From Spirochaetes bacterium RBG_16_67_19 (GTDB taxonomy: Bacteria > Spirochaetota > Spirochaetia > SZUA-6 > DRHE01), in NCBI GenBank assembly GCA_001829505.1, contig MIBK01000238.1:1-8033 (forward strand): DNA of 8,033 nt, in the 5' to 3' direction. Positions 1 through 6,677 of the stretch are shown here, piece by piece (within the stretch, counting starts at the first letter, position 1; every line of letters starts with the position of its first letter). The notes under the pieces were generated by a model. That model was not told the DNA's origin, searched no databases, and saw only the letters and a list, made by a program, of their open reading frames with translations. The position numbers and the translations under genes are program-made.

Positions 1-1358
1 TCCAGCTCCTTGGGGATGGCGCCCTGGCTTGAGCCGCGGATGGCCAGGAAGCGGTTGAAGGGGAAGTGGGCATAGCCGAAGACGGCCCTCTCCAGCTTGT
101 CGGTGACCGTGGCCAGGCGGGCGAACTCCGTCTGGAAGAAAGCCGGCTCGAACAGGGCCGCCTTGGCCGCGCCCTCCAGCGCTACGGTGCCGGCCAGCAG
201 CGGCTGGAAGGCGCGCTCGAAAGCCGTGAACAGGCGCGGCACCAGCACCATCAGATTCTCCCGGTCCGCCTCCAGCCGCGGGCCATACAGGGCGGCCAGC
301 AGGCGGATGTCGGCCTGCCCCTGCTCGTCGTACGACAGGTACCCGGCCAGGTGCCGCAGCTCGGAGAGCTGGGCGTGCAGGGTCTGCAGGTTCTCCAGGG
401 AACTGGCCACGTATTCCGCGATCCTGGCGCGGATTTCCGGCGGACAATCGAACTCGCTCGCGCTCACCGGCTCGCCGGCATTGCCGCGCAGCAGGTCAGA
501 CAGCGCCAGCGCCTTGCGGAACTTCACCATGTTGAAGGCCAGCAGGCAGTTGTACAGGGACGGCAGGCTGGCCTCGGGGGAGAGCAGGCGGTCGACCAGG
601 TCCGCCACGGGCCGATAATCGCTCTCCAGCCGGGATTTCTTCTCGAACACCGTGCGCAGGCTGGAGGTGAGCTGCGGGAGGATGCCTTCCCTGGAGTGCA
701 GGAGCAGGAACTGGGCCTCCAGCGCGCGCAGGGAATCGATCAGGTTGCGGTCGCGCCAGGGCAGATGGGCGAAGTCCGCCGCCAGGATGCGCTCGGCCAG
801 GCGGGCCAGCACCGCGAGCCAGTTGTACTGCCTCTTGGTCAGGTGCAGCCAGCCCAGCTCCAGCACCGGCTTCAGACGCTGACTAAGCTCCGCGGCCCAC
901 GGCTGCAGGATCTGGGTCAGAAAATACTTCAGCGCGGGATCGGCCTGCACCGCCGGCGGAAACCAGGAGGCCAGCAGGGTGTGCGTGCGTTTGCCGAAGG
1001 CCCGCAGGCGGGGCAGCTCCCGGAACAGGAAGGTCCAGAAGGAGGCCGGGGCGGGGCTGAGCTTGATCCGGCGGGCCGCCTGGCGCTCGGCGCGTTCCGC
1101 CGGCTCGGGGCGGCTTTCCAGCCCCTGGCTCGGGCCCTCTCCCTGGTCGCCCTCGTCGGCGCCGGCCTCCGGCTCGGCGGCCTCCGGCTCGGCGTCCAGC
1201 CGCCGGATACGCTCGACCTTCTGGCCCACGCTCCCCTCGCCGGCCAGGACGCCTTCCACTTCCCGGCGCCGGGCCGGGGAGCGGCGTTGGCGCAGCAACA
1301 GGCCCAGCGCGATGTGGTCCTCTGCTTCCTTCTCGATCTGCCGCCGGTCGATCTTCAT
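1..1358 (-). CDS. Unrecognised protein, last visible gene of the operon (3' end missing)
   Basis: I do not recognise this protein. 452 codons are open from ATG 1358 to the window edge, so its C-terminus is missing. The start is supported by an ATGA overlap with the stop of the upstream carboxypeptidase gene and by a purine-rich GAGAGAGG just upstream. Residues 1-50 are charged and helical. Residues about 55-95 form an acidic Ala/Glu/Pro/Gly-rich linker that looks disordered and contains a perfect AEPEA duplication. From about residue 100 to the end the chain looks globular and mostly helical, with many Leu, Arg, Phe and Trp residues (for example around 107-112, 169-186 and 262-285) and only two Cys (271, 305). 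No signal peptide or clear membrane segment is visible, so it is probably cytoplasmic. I see no catalytic motif. Codon use matches its neighbours, so it is a genuine gene. A lineage-restricted spirochaetal family is possible, but I cannot name one. Confidence 0.85.
   Translation of the reverse strand, partial: MKIDRRQIEKEAEDHIALGLLLRQRRSPARRREVEGVLAGEGSVGQKVERIRRLDAEPEAAEPEAGADEGDQGEGPSQGLESRPEPAERAERQAARRIKLSPAPASFWTFLFRELPRLRAFGKRTHTLLASWFPPAVQADPALKYFLTQILQPWAAELSQRLKPVLELGWLHLTKRQYNWLAVLARLAERILAADFAHLPWRDRNLIDSLRALEAQFLLLHSREGILPQLTSSLRTVFEKKSRLESDYRPVADLVDRLLSPEASLPSLYNCLLAFNMVKFRKALALSDLLRGNAGEPVSASEFDCPPEIRARIAEYVASSLENLQTLHAQLSELRHLAGYLSYDEQGQADIRLLAALYGPRLEADRENLMVLVPRLFTAFERAFQPLLAGTVALEGAAKAALFEPAFFQTEFARLATVTDKLERAVFGYAHFPFNRFLAIRGSSQGAIPKEL
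1164..1193 (-). repeat. Perfect 15-bp tandem duplication inside the unrecognised gene
   Basis: The 15-bp unit GGCCTCCGGCTCGGC (plus strand) occurs at 1164-1178 and again at 1179-1193 without a mismatch. On the coding strand it gives AEPEA twice, in the acidic, probably disordered linker near residues 56-65. Because the unit is a multiple of three, copy-number change would keep the frame. Confidence 0.9.
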
Positions 1359-2380
1359 AAACCTCTCTCCGTCAGCGCCGCCTCGCCGACCCAAACGAAT
1401 TCCCAGGGCTCGGGATCCGGGCCCTGGGCGCCGGCCCCGGGCGGGTAGCTGGGGATGAAACCGAAACGTTTGGCCGCCAGGTAGTTGTCCGCGGCCAGCC
1501 AGCCATGGGCACGGCTGCCGCCGAACTCGGTGAAAGGCCTGCCGGTGGAAGGGTCGTTCAGATCCAGGGCGTAGCCGGTATGGTGGCGGGAGAAACCCGG
1601 CGGGGCGCTCTCCGCCAGGATCGCCTCCAGCGCCTCATCCGCGGTCCCCGCCGCGATCTCATCGGGGGTGTAGCTCCTGCCCAGGCGCCGCCGGCCCCGC
1701 TCCGCCAGGGCGCCCAGGAAAATGGCCCGCTGCCGGGACACGGTTCGAAAGCCGGACACCAGCTCCAGGCTCAGCCCCTGGGCGGCGGCCTCGGCTTGCA
1801 GGCCCCGGAAAGCGCGCAAAGCCGGCGGCTGCAGGAGGCGCCCCGCTCCCGCATCGGCCAGCAGGGCCGGGTCCGCCTGCGCGCGGAGGCGATAGCCCCG
1901 GGCCTGGGCCAGGCTGGCGATGCGCTGGTCGGCCTCCGCCATCCCGGTCACCAGCGGCGCCTCCTCCGTGAGCCGGGGGGACTGCGCCTCGTATAGGTCG
2001 CGGAAGCCGTTCGGGCTGAAGGTCTTATATAGAAGAATATCCGACCAGCCCTGCCCGTCCGGCTGCCGGCCGGTGGCGAGGGACATGGCGGAGCGCTCCA
2101 GCTCCTCGTGGAGCCTGCGGATCGCCGCCAGGTCCTTTCCCAATCGCCGCGGGGGCAGCCCCTCGTAGGCCGCCAGGCTCCCGCGGGCTTCGGGAAACGG
2201 AAAGTCCGGGTGCCGGTCCAGCAGTTCCCGCGTTTGTTCCAGCAGGTCCGACGCCTGCCGGCCGGCCTGCTCCAGTTCCCGCAGCCGCCGGGGCCGCGAG
2301 GCCAGGCCGGCCACCGCCAGGACCACCGCCGCGGCCAGCAGGATGCCGGTCAGCAGGCGCAGAATCCTGGGCCTAGCCAT
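1355..2380 (-). CDS. Membrane-anchored M15 (VanY/LAS-type) D-Ala-D-Ala carboxypeptidase homologue with altered zinc motif
   Basis: This 341-residue protein resembles the LAS zinc peptidases (M15B, VanY/LdcB type), which cut D-Ala or related bonds in peptidoglycan stem peptides. An N-terminal hydrophobic helix (about 6-27) after an Arg-rich start should anchor it with the enzyme outside the cytoplasmic membrane. Residues 30-100 are helical and charged, likely a spacer. The peptidase core covers about 185-335. It shows SGFR (209-212) and SRHHTGYALD (264-273), matching SxHxxGxAxD, which supplies zinc ligands His266 and Asp273. The C-terminal motif is EPWEFVWVG (324-332). Glu324 matches the catalytic Glu, but the usual third zinc ligand His of EPWH is Glu327. 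The enzyme may therefore use His/Asp/Glu, bind metal poorly, or belong to a divergent subfamily. Its ATG lies 6 nt after the thioredoxin stop, with AAGGA about 13 nt upstream, and its TGA overlaps the next ATG. Confidence 0.88.
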   Translation of the reverse strand: MARPRILRLLTGILLAAAVVLAVAGLASRPRRLRELEQAGRQASDLLEQTRELLDRHPDFPFPEARGSLAAYEGLPPRRLGKDLAAIRRLHEELERSAMSLATGRQPDGQGWSDILLYKTFSPNGFRDLYEAQSPRLTEEAPLVTGMAEADQRIASLAQARGYRLRAQADPALLADAGAGRLLQPPALRAFRGLQAEAAAQGLSLELVSGFRTVSRQRAIFLGALAERGRRRLGRSYTPDEIAAGTADEALEAILAESAPPGFSRHHTGYALDLNDPSTGRPFTEFGGSRAHGWLAADNYLAAKRFGFIPSYPPGAGAQGPDPEPWEFVWVGEAALTERGL

Positions 2381-2386
2381 GGACTG

Positions 2387-2716
2387 CTAGAGGTCCTTCG
2401 GCCAGTGGGCCTGCAAAGCCGCCCGGAGCGCCTCGTACGGCTGGGCGCCCTGCAGGCGCATCACCGCTTCGCCTTTCCAGAACAGGATGATCGTAGGGAT
2501 GGCTTCCACTTCGTAGCGGGCGGCCAGCCCCGGCTTGCGGTCCACGTTGATCTTCACCGCCCGCAGGCGCCCGCGGTATTCCCGGGCCAGCCGCTCGACG
2601 GCCGGCGAGACCGCCCGGCAGGGCCCGCACCACTCGGCCCAGAAGTCCACCAGCACCGGCAGACTGGAGGTCTCGAGGAGCTCGAAGAACGAGGCCGGCA
2701 GGCGGTCCGTGCTCAC
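2387..2716 (-). CDS. trxA: Thioredoxin
   Basis: A 109-residue single-domain thioredoxin, the usual length for TrxA, with no signal peptide, so cytoplasmic. It would keep protein disulfides reduced, receiving electrons from a thioredoxin reductase not seen here. The active site is WCGPC at 29-33 (Cys30 and Cys33), preceded by the typical VLVDFWAEWCGPC strand-helix context. The cis-proline motif IPT is at 73-75 (Pro74), and Asp24, the conserved buried acid, is present. The start is GTG at 2716. No other in-frame start exists before residue 86, and this one gives the family length. It lies only 3 nt after the pta stop, and GGGTGA overlapping that stop can serve as the ribosome binding site. The gene is in the same reading frame as pta, separated by one TGA. 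The family assignment is very secure. Which substrates it serves in this operon is unknown. Confidence 0.96.
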   Translation of the reverse strand: MSTDRLPASFFELLETSSLPVLVDFWAEWCGPCRAVSPAVERLAREYRGRLRAVKINVDRKPGLAARYEVEAIPTIILFWKGEAVMRLQGAQPYEALRAALQAHWPKDL

Positions 2717-2719
2717 TTC

Positions 2720-4819
2720 TCACCCGGTCAGCTGGGCCTGGATGGCGGTGATGGCGATGGTGTACACGATGTCCTCCACCGTGGCCCCGCGGCTCAGGTC
2801 GTTGGCCGGCTTGCGCAGCCCCTGCATGATCGGGCCGATGGCCGGGACGTTGGCCGAGCGCTGCACCGCCTTGTAGGCGGTGTTGCCGGCGTCCAGGTCC
2901 GGGAAGATGTAAACCGTGGCCCGGCCGGCCACCCGACTGTCCTTCAGCTTGATGCGGGCCACCTCCTCGGAAACCGCGGCGTCGTACTGGATCGGGCCCT
3001 CGATGGGCAGGTCGGGCCGGCGCTCCCGGGCCAGGCGAGCCGCCTCGCGCACCTTGTCCACGTCCTTGCCCTTGCCCGATTGCCCGGTGGAATAGGACAG
3101 CAGGGCCACCCGCGGCTCGATGCCGAAGGCCCGCGCGGTCTCGGCGCTGGTGATGGCGATGTCGGCCATCTGCTCCGCGGTGGGATTCTCCACCAGGGCG
3201 CAGTCCCCATAAACCAGCACGTGATCGGGCAGGCACATGAAGAAGATGCTGGAGGCCAGGCCCACCCCTTCCCGGGTCTTGATGACCCGCAGGACGGGGC
3301 CCAGGGTGTCGGCGGTGGAGTGGGTGGAACCGGACACGAAGCCTCCGGCGTCCCCCTGCTGCACCATCATGGTGGCGTAGTGCACCGGGTCCAGCATCAG
3401 GTCGCGGGCCATTTCCCGGGTCAGATTCTTGTGCTTGCGCAGCTCGTACAGGGCCTCGGCGTAGCCCTCCAGCAGCTTGGGGTCGTTCTGCTTCGGGTCG
3501 ATGATCTGGGCCCCGCCGATGTCCACCCCGGCGGCGCGGGCGATCTCCAGGATCTTGTCCTTGTCGCCCAGCAGGGTCACGTCGCACAACTCGCGGTCCA
3601 GGGCCTCGGCGGCGGCCCGCACAATGCGCGGCTCGGTGCCCTCCGGCAGCGCGATGCGCCGGCGGTCGGCCCTGGCCTTCTGCATCATGCGGTAGAGGAA
3701 CATGCGCGGGGTCACGGTGTCCGTGACCACTTCGCCCAGTTGGCGGTAGATGCGCTGGATGTCCGCGTGGCGGGCCACCAGGTTCTCCACCAGCTCCAGC
3801 TTCTCCATGTCGTCCGCGGCCAGCTCCCCGGTCAACTCGGCGATGCGCACGGCGGCCACATAGGTGTCATCCTTTATCGAGAGGATGGTCAGCCCGCTGT
3901 CGGCGCTGCCCTTGAACAGGCGCCGGAAGTTGGCCCCGGGCACCAGGCCGCCGGTGAGCACCAGCCCGGAATACTGCGGGTAGTTGGGCGAGCGCTGGGC
4001 CGCCATGACCGCCAGGATGTTGTCCACCCGGTCCCCGGGGGTGACCAGCAGGCAGCCGGGCAGGTCCTTGATGACCCCCAGGACGTGCTCCGGCATCATG
4101 GCCAGCACTTTCACGTCGCGGACCACCTTGCTCAGGGCGTCGCCCTGGTATACCAGGCGGGCGTTGAGCTTGCGGGCCACCTCGCGCAGGCGGGGCGCCG
4201 CCAGCATGGGGTCGGGCGGAACCACCCCGAACAGGGGGATGTGCCGGGCCTCCAGGGCCTGCTTCAGGACCGCCACCGTTTCCGCCGGATCGGCGGGCGC
4301 GTAGCGGTTCACGATGGCCCCCAGCAGCCGGCAGTTGGCCTGCTGGAGGGAGGTGGTGACCTCCACCAGGTTCTCCACGACCTGGGACAGGCTCTTGCCG
4401 TCCCCGCGGGCCACCACCAGCACCGGCGCCGCCAGGTTATGGGCCAGCTCGGCGTTGATGTCGAACTCCAGCGCGGCGATGGCGCTGGTGTAGTCGGTGC
4501 CCTCGATGACCATGATGTCCTTGCCGGCGGCCAGGCGCCGGTAGGAGTCGAAGATCTTCTCGAACAAGCGGTCCTTGTCCGCCTGGGCGTCGGCCATGAC
4601 GGCCGGGCTCAGGTCGGCGGGCTCATCGCTCAGGCCGAAAACCTCGCGGACCAGCCGCGCGTCTGGATCGGTGCCCTCGCCGTTGGGCTGCCCGATGGGC
4701 TTCATATAACCCACCCTGGGCACGATGCCCGCCAGCGCTTTCATCAGCCCCAGGGTGAACAGGCTCTTGCCGCTGCGGCTTTCGGTGGAAACGATGAACA
4801 CCTTCTTCTCTGAATCCAT
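2720..4819 (-). CDS. pta: Phosphate acetyltransferase, long three-domain form
   Basis: This enzyme interconverts acetyl-CoA plus phosphate with acetyl-phosphate plus CoA, and with acetate kinase (not in the window) yields ATP and acetate. At 699 residues it matches the long Pta architecture (E. coli Pta is 714). Residues 1 to about 215 form a BioD-like P-loop domain with STESRSGKS at 11-19. About 220-335 is a DRTGG-type domain, with GDR at 262-264 and LTGG at 288-291. About 375-695 is the catalytic PTA_PTB domain, including LPEGTEPR (391-398), LSYSTGQSGKG (574-584), GPIQYDAAV (608-616), FPDLDAGNTAYK (639-650) and GPIMQGLRKPANDLSRG (662-678). The P-loop keeps its Lys, unlike E. coli Pta. The protein is cytoplasmic. 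The ATG lies 1 nt after the cyclase stop, and GGAGAAGTGAG just upstream serves as the ribosome binding site, so translation is probably coupled to the cyclase. The gene is complete. Confidence 0.97.
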   Translation of the reverse strand: MDSEKKVFIVSTESRSGKSLFTLGLMKALAGIVPRVGYMKPIGQPNGEGTDPDARLVREVFGLSDEPADLSPAVMADAQADKDRLFEKIFDSYRRLAAGKDIMVIEGTDYTSAIAALEFDINAELAHNLAAPVLVVARGDGKSLSQVVENLVEVTTSLQQANCRLLGAIVNRYAPADPAETVAVLKQALEARHIPLFGVVPPDPMLAAPRLREVARKLNARLVYQGDALSKVVRDVKVLAMMPEHVLGVIKDLPGCLLVTPGDRVDNILAVMAAQRSPNYPQYSGLVLTGGLVPGANFRRLFKGSADSGLTILSIKDDTYVAAVRIAELTGELAADDMEKLELVENLVARHADIQRIYRQLGEVVTDTVTPRMFLYRMMQKARADRRRIALPEGTEPRIVRAAAEALDRELCDVTLLGDKDKILEIARAAGVDIGGAQIIDPKQNDPKLLEGYAEALYELRKHKNLTREMARDLMLDPVHYATMMVQQGDAGGFVSGSTHSTADTLGPVLRVIKTREGVGLASSIFFMCLPDHVLVYGDCALVENPTAEQMADIAITSAETARAFGIEPRVALLSYSTGQSGKGKDVDKVREAARLARERRPDLPIEGPIQYDAAVSEEVARIKLKDSRVAGRATVYIFPDLDAGNTAYKAVQRSANVPAIGPIMQGLRKPANDLSRGATVEDIVYTIAITAIQAQLTG

Positions 4820-4820
4820 C

Positions 4821-6494
4821 TCACTTCTCCGGTATGATTGTTACTCCGGTCCATTCCGGCCCCGGGGGTTCCTTCTCCAGCAGGCGCGCGCGGGCCAGGA
4901 AGGTCAGAGTCAGCGAATCGCCGGGAAGCTCGCTCTGGGCCTCGGCCAGCAGGCGAGCGGCCTCGCCGAAGGCCCGCTGATAGTAGCGCTCCACCCCGGC
5001 GGAGTACAGCTTCCAGCCCTTGGCTTCCTGGGCGGAGAGCCTCCGGCTGGGGGTGTAGATGGCCGTGCTCTCCTTCCTGCCCTTCACCACCACCCGCTCC
5101 ACCAGGCGGCAGTGGACCTTGGAGCCCACGAGCCGGAACACGGACTCGGACACCAGGAAGGGCACCCGGTAGGCCTTGGTCAGGCTCTCCAGCCGGGAGC
5201 CCAGGTTGACATTGTCGCCGATCACCGTGTAGTCCATCTTCTTGTCCGAGCCGATGTTGCCCACGATGACTTCCCCGAAGTTGACGCCGATGCCCATCGA
5301 GAACGGCTGTTTCTGCCGCTGGGCCTGGCGCGCGTTGAAGGCCGCCAGGGCTTCCAGCATGCCGAAGCCGGCGTTCACCGCCTGCAGGGCGTCATTGTCG
5401 TGCTTCACCGGCGCGCCGAAAACGGCCATGATCGCGTCCCCGACGAACTTGTCCACAATCCCCCCGTGGGCCAGCACTACGTCCACCATTGGGCCGAAGT
5501 AGGCGTTGAGCGACTCGACCACCTCATCGGGGGCCAGCATCTCGGAGATCGTGGTGAAGTTGCGAATATCGGTGAACAGCACCGCTACGAGGCGCTTCTC
5601 CCCGACCAGCATGGACTCGGGGTTGGAGAAAAACTGGTCGATCACGTCCGCCGGCACGTACTTCTGGAAGATGCTGCGGATCTTCTGCTCCTTTTTCTGG
5701 GCTACTACGGCGCGGAAGGCGTAGCTCTTGATCTGGTTGTAGGCCTTTTCCAGCTCGCCGGTCATCAGGTTGAAGGTGTGCCCCAACTCGCCCACCTCGT
5801 CCCCGTACTCCAGCTCCACCCGCCTGCCCAGGTCCCCGGCGGTGATGATCTGCTTCATGGCCTCCACCACCTGGCCCATGGGATTGGTGATGAAGCGGAT
5901 GAACACGATCAGCAGCGCCAGGGCGGCGGCCAGGGAGCAGACCAGGATCAGCGCGCTCTGGTAGCTGATCTGGTTGACCGGCTGATAGAAGGCGCGGCGA
6001 TGCTCCGTCACCAGCAGGTACCAGCCGAAGGGCTCGAAGCGCTGGGCCTGGCCCACCCGCTCCTCCCCTCCCAGGCGGACCTGCAGCCAGCCGGTGCGCC
6101 CGGCTCCGGCCAGCCCGGCCAGTTCCTCCTGCTCCGCCGGTTCCAGCGCCACCTCCTCGGTCCGCAGGACCACTTGGCCCGAGCCTTCCACGGCCAGGAT
6201 GAGCTCGGACTGGCTGCGCACCAGGCTGCGGGCGAAGGATTCCACCGCGGCCTTGGACACGGCCAGGAACTCGGGGTTGTCCTGCAGGCCGTTGTCGGCG
6301 AGCAGCTTCCACTGGGTCTGGGCGTAATTGGCCAGCTGCTCGGCCTTGAACTGCAGGAAATCCGTGGCCACCCGGGTGATGCCATTGCGCGCGGCCAGGG
6401 AGGCGGCCAGGCTGACCAGCAGCAGGGGCGTGATGATCAGCGGCAGCACGACCAGGACCAGCTTGAAGCGAATGCGCATGGATGGGCAGATCAT
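4821..6494 (-). CDS. Membrane-bound class III adenylate/guanylate cyclase with HAMP domain
   Basis: A 557-residue receptor-type cyclase, first gene of the operon. Transmembrane helices at about 11-35 and 179-201 flank an extracytoplasmic sensor region (36-178), possibly Cache-like, whose ligand cannot be read. A HAMP linker follows (about 202-255), then a helical coupler and the cytoplasmic class III catalytic domain (about 297-480). Metal-binding aspartates are Asp309 (FTDIRNFT) and Asp353 (FVGDAIMAVFG). Lys349 and Asp421 (KMDYTVIGD) fit adenine recognition, and Asn430 and Arg434 (NLGSR) are the transition-state pair. All key residues are present, so it should be active and make cAMP rather than cGMP, probably as a homodimer. 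A short helical C-terminus (about 485-543) resembles a single TPR-like hairpin pair. The start at ATG 6494 has AAGG five bases upstream; Met6 is an alternative start without a well-placed site. The architecture is common in spirochaetes. Confidence 0.94.
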   Translation of the reverse strand: MICPSMRIRFKLVLVVLPLIITPLLLVSLAASLAARNGITRVATDFLQFKAEQLANYAQTQWKLLADNGLQDNPEFLAVSKAAVESFARSLVRSQSELILAVEGSGQVVLRTEEVALEPAEQEELAGLAGAGRTGWLQVRLGGEERVGQAQRFEPFGWYLLVTEHRRAFYQPVNQISYQSALILVCSLAAALALLIVFIRFITNPMGQVVEAMKQIITAGDLGRRVELEYGDEVGELGHTFNLMTGELEKAYNQIKSYAFRAVVAQKKEQKIRSIFQKYVPADVIDQFFSNPESMLVGEKRLVAVLFTDIRNFTTISEMLAPDEVVESLNAYFGPMVDVVLAHGGIVDKFVGDAIMAVFGAPVKHDNDALQAVNAGFGMLEALAAFNARQAQRQKQPFSMGIGVNFGEVIVGNIGSDKKMDYTVIGDNVNLGSRLESLTKAYRVPFLVSESVFRLVGSKVHCRLVERVVVKGRKESTAIYTPSRRLSAQEAKGWKLYSAGVERYYQRAFGEAARLLAEAQSELPGDSLTLTFLARARLLEKEPPGPEWTGVTIIPEK

Positions 6495-6496
6495 AT

Positions 6497-6510
6497 CCCC
6501 CTTGCGGGGG
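6497..6510 (-). promoter_or_regulatory. GNRA-capped hairpin containing the cyclase ribosome binding site
   Basis: On the minus strand the mRNA reads CCCCC GCAA GGGGG: five perfect C-G pairs closed by a GCAA tetraloop of the stable GNRA class. It ends 2 nt before the cyclase ATG at 6494. The AAGG Shine-Dalgarno core lies in the loop and 3' arm, so folding would hide it. The sequence match is exact; the regulatory role is inference. Confidence 0.5.
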
Positions 6511-6542
6511 CAGGGTCAATCACGATCGCGCCTCCGGTCTGC

Positions 6543-6571
6543 TTGTCGGTGGCCGGCCGCCGCGCTATCAT
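6543..6571 (+). promoter_or_regulatory. Predicted sigma-70-like promoter for the coiled-coil gene
   Basis: TTGTCG (6543-6548, 4 of 6 to TTGACA) and TATCAT (6566-6571, 5 of 6 to TATAAT) are separated by exactly 17 bp, the optimal spacing. The AT-rich -10 stands out in a very GC-rich background. Transcription would start near 6578, giving a leader of about 100 nt if translation begins at 6678. Confidence 0.45.
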
Positions 6572-6677
6572 CATGATAATGGGCCTGTATCAGCGCCTGA
6601 CCGGCCCCACGCGGACCGGGGTAACTGCCGGAACGCTTCCCGCTCGGAAGCCCGTCCAGGATGGGCGGACCGTCGCC

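Larger units (their letters stand above)
6495..6677. other. Divergent intergenic region
   Basis: This 183-bp gap between the two divergent genes is the only sizeable non-coding stretch. It holds the hairpin over the cyclase ribosome binding site, a plus-strand sigma-70-like promoter (6543-6571) and the probable leader of the coiled-coil gene. I could not find a convincing -35/-10 pair for the minus-strand operon. An 8-bp perfect palindrome, ATCATGAT, lies at 6570-6577, immediately at the plus-strand -10 element, and could be an operator, though so short a palindrome may be chance. Confidence 0.6.

Noticed and set aside
66..1448. A 460-codon plus-strand open frame opposite the unrecognised gene
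   Set aside because: Gln/Arg/Gly-rich shadow composition, no ribosome binding site, and the opposite strand has an ATGA-coupled start and neighbour-like codon use.
2373..3587. A 404-codon minus-strand frame overlapping pta and trxA in another phase
   Set aside because: Gly/Arg/Pro-rich out-of-phase reading of two conserved enzymes; no domain and no start signal.
2108..4813. A 901-codon open frame on the plus strand opposite pta, trxA and part of the peptidase gene
   Set aside because: It is antisense to unmistakable Pta and thioredoxin genes. The His/Gln/Gly/Pro/Val-rich composition is what the reverse complement of GC-rich coding DNA produces, and there is no recognisable domain.
6570..6577. 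Palindrome ATCATGAT at the predicted -10 element as a regulator binding site
   Set aside because: Eight bases is too short to claim as an operator without conservation; noted only as part of the intergenic region.
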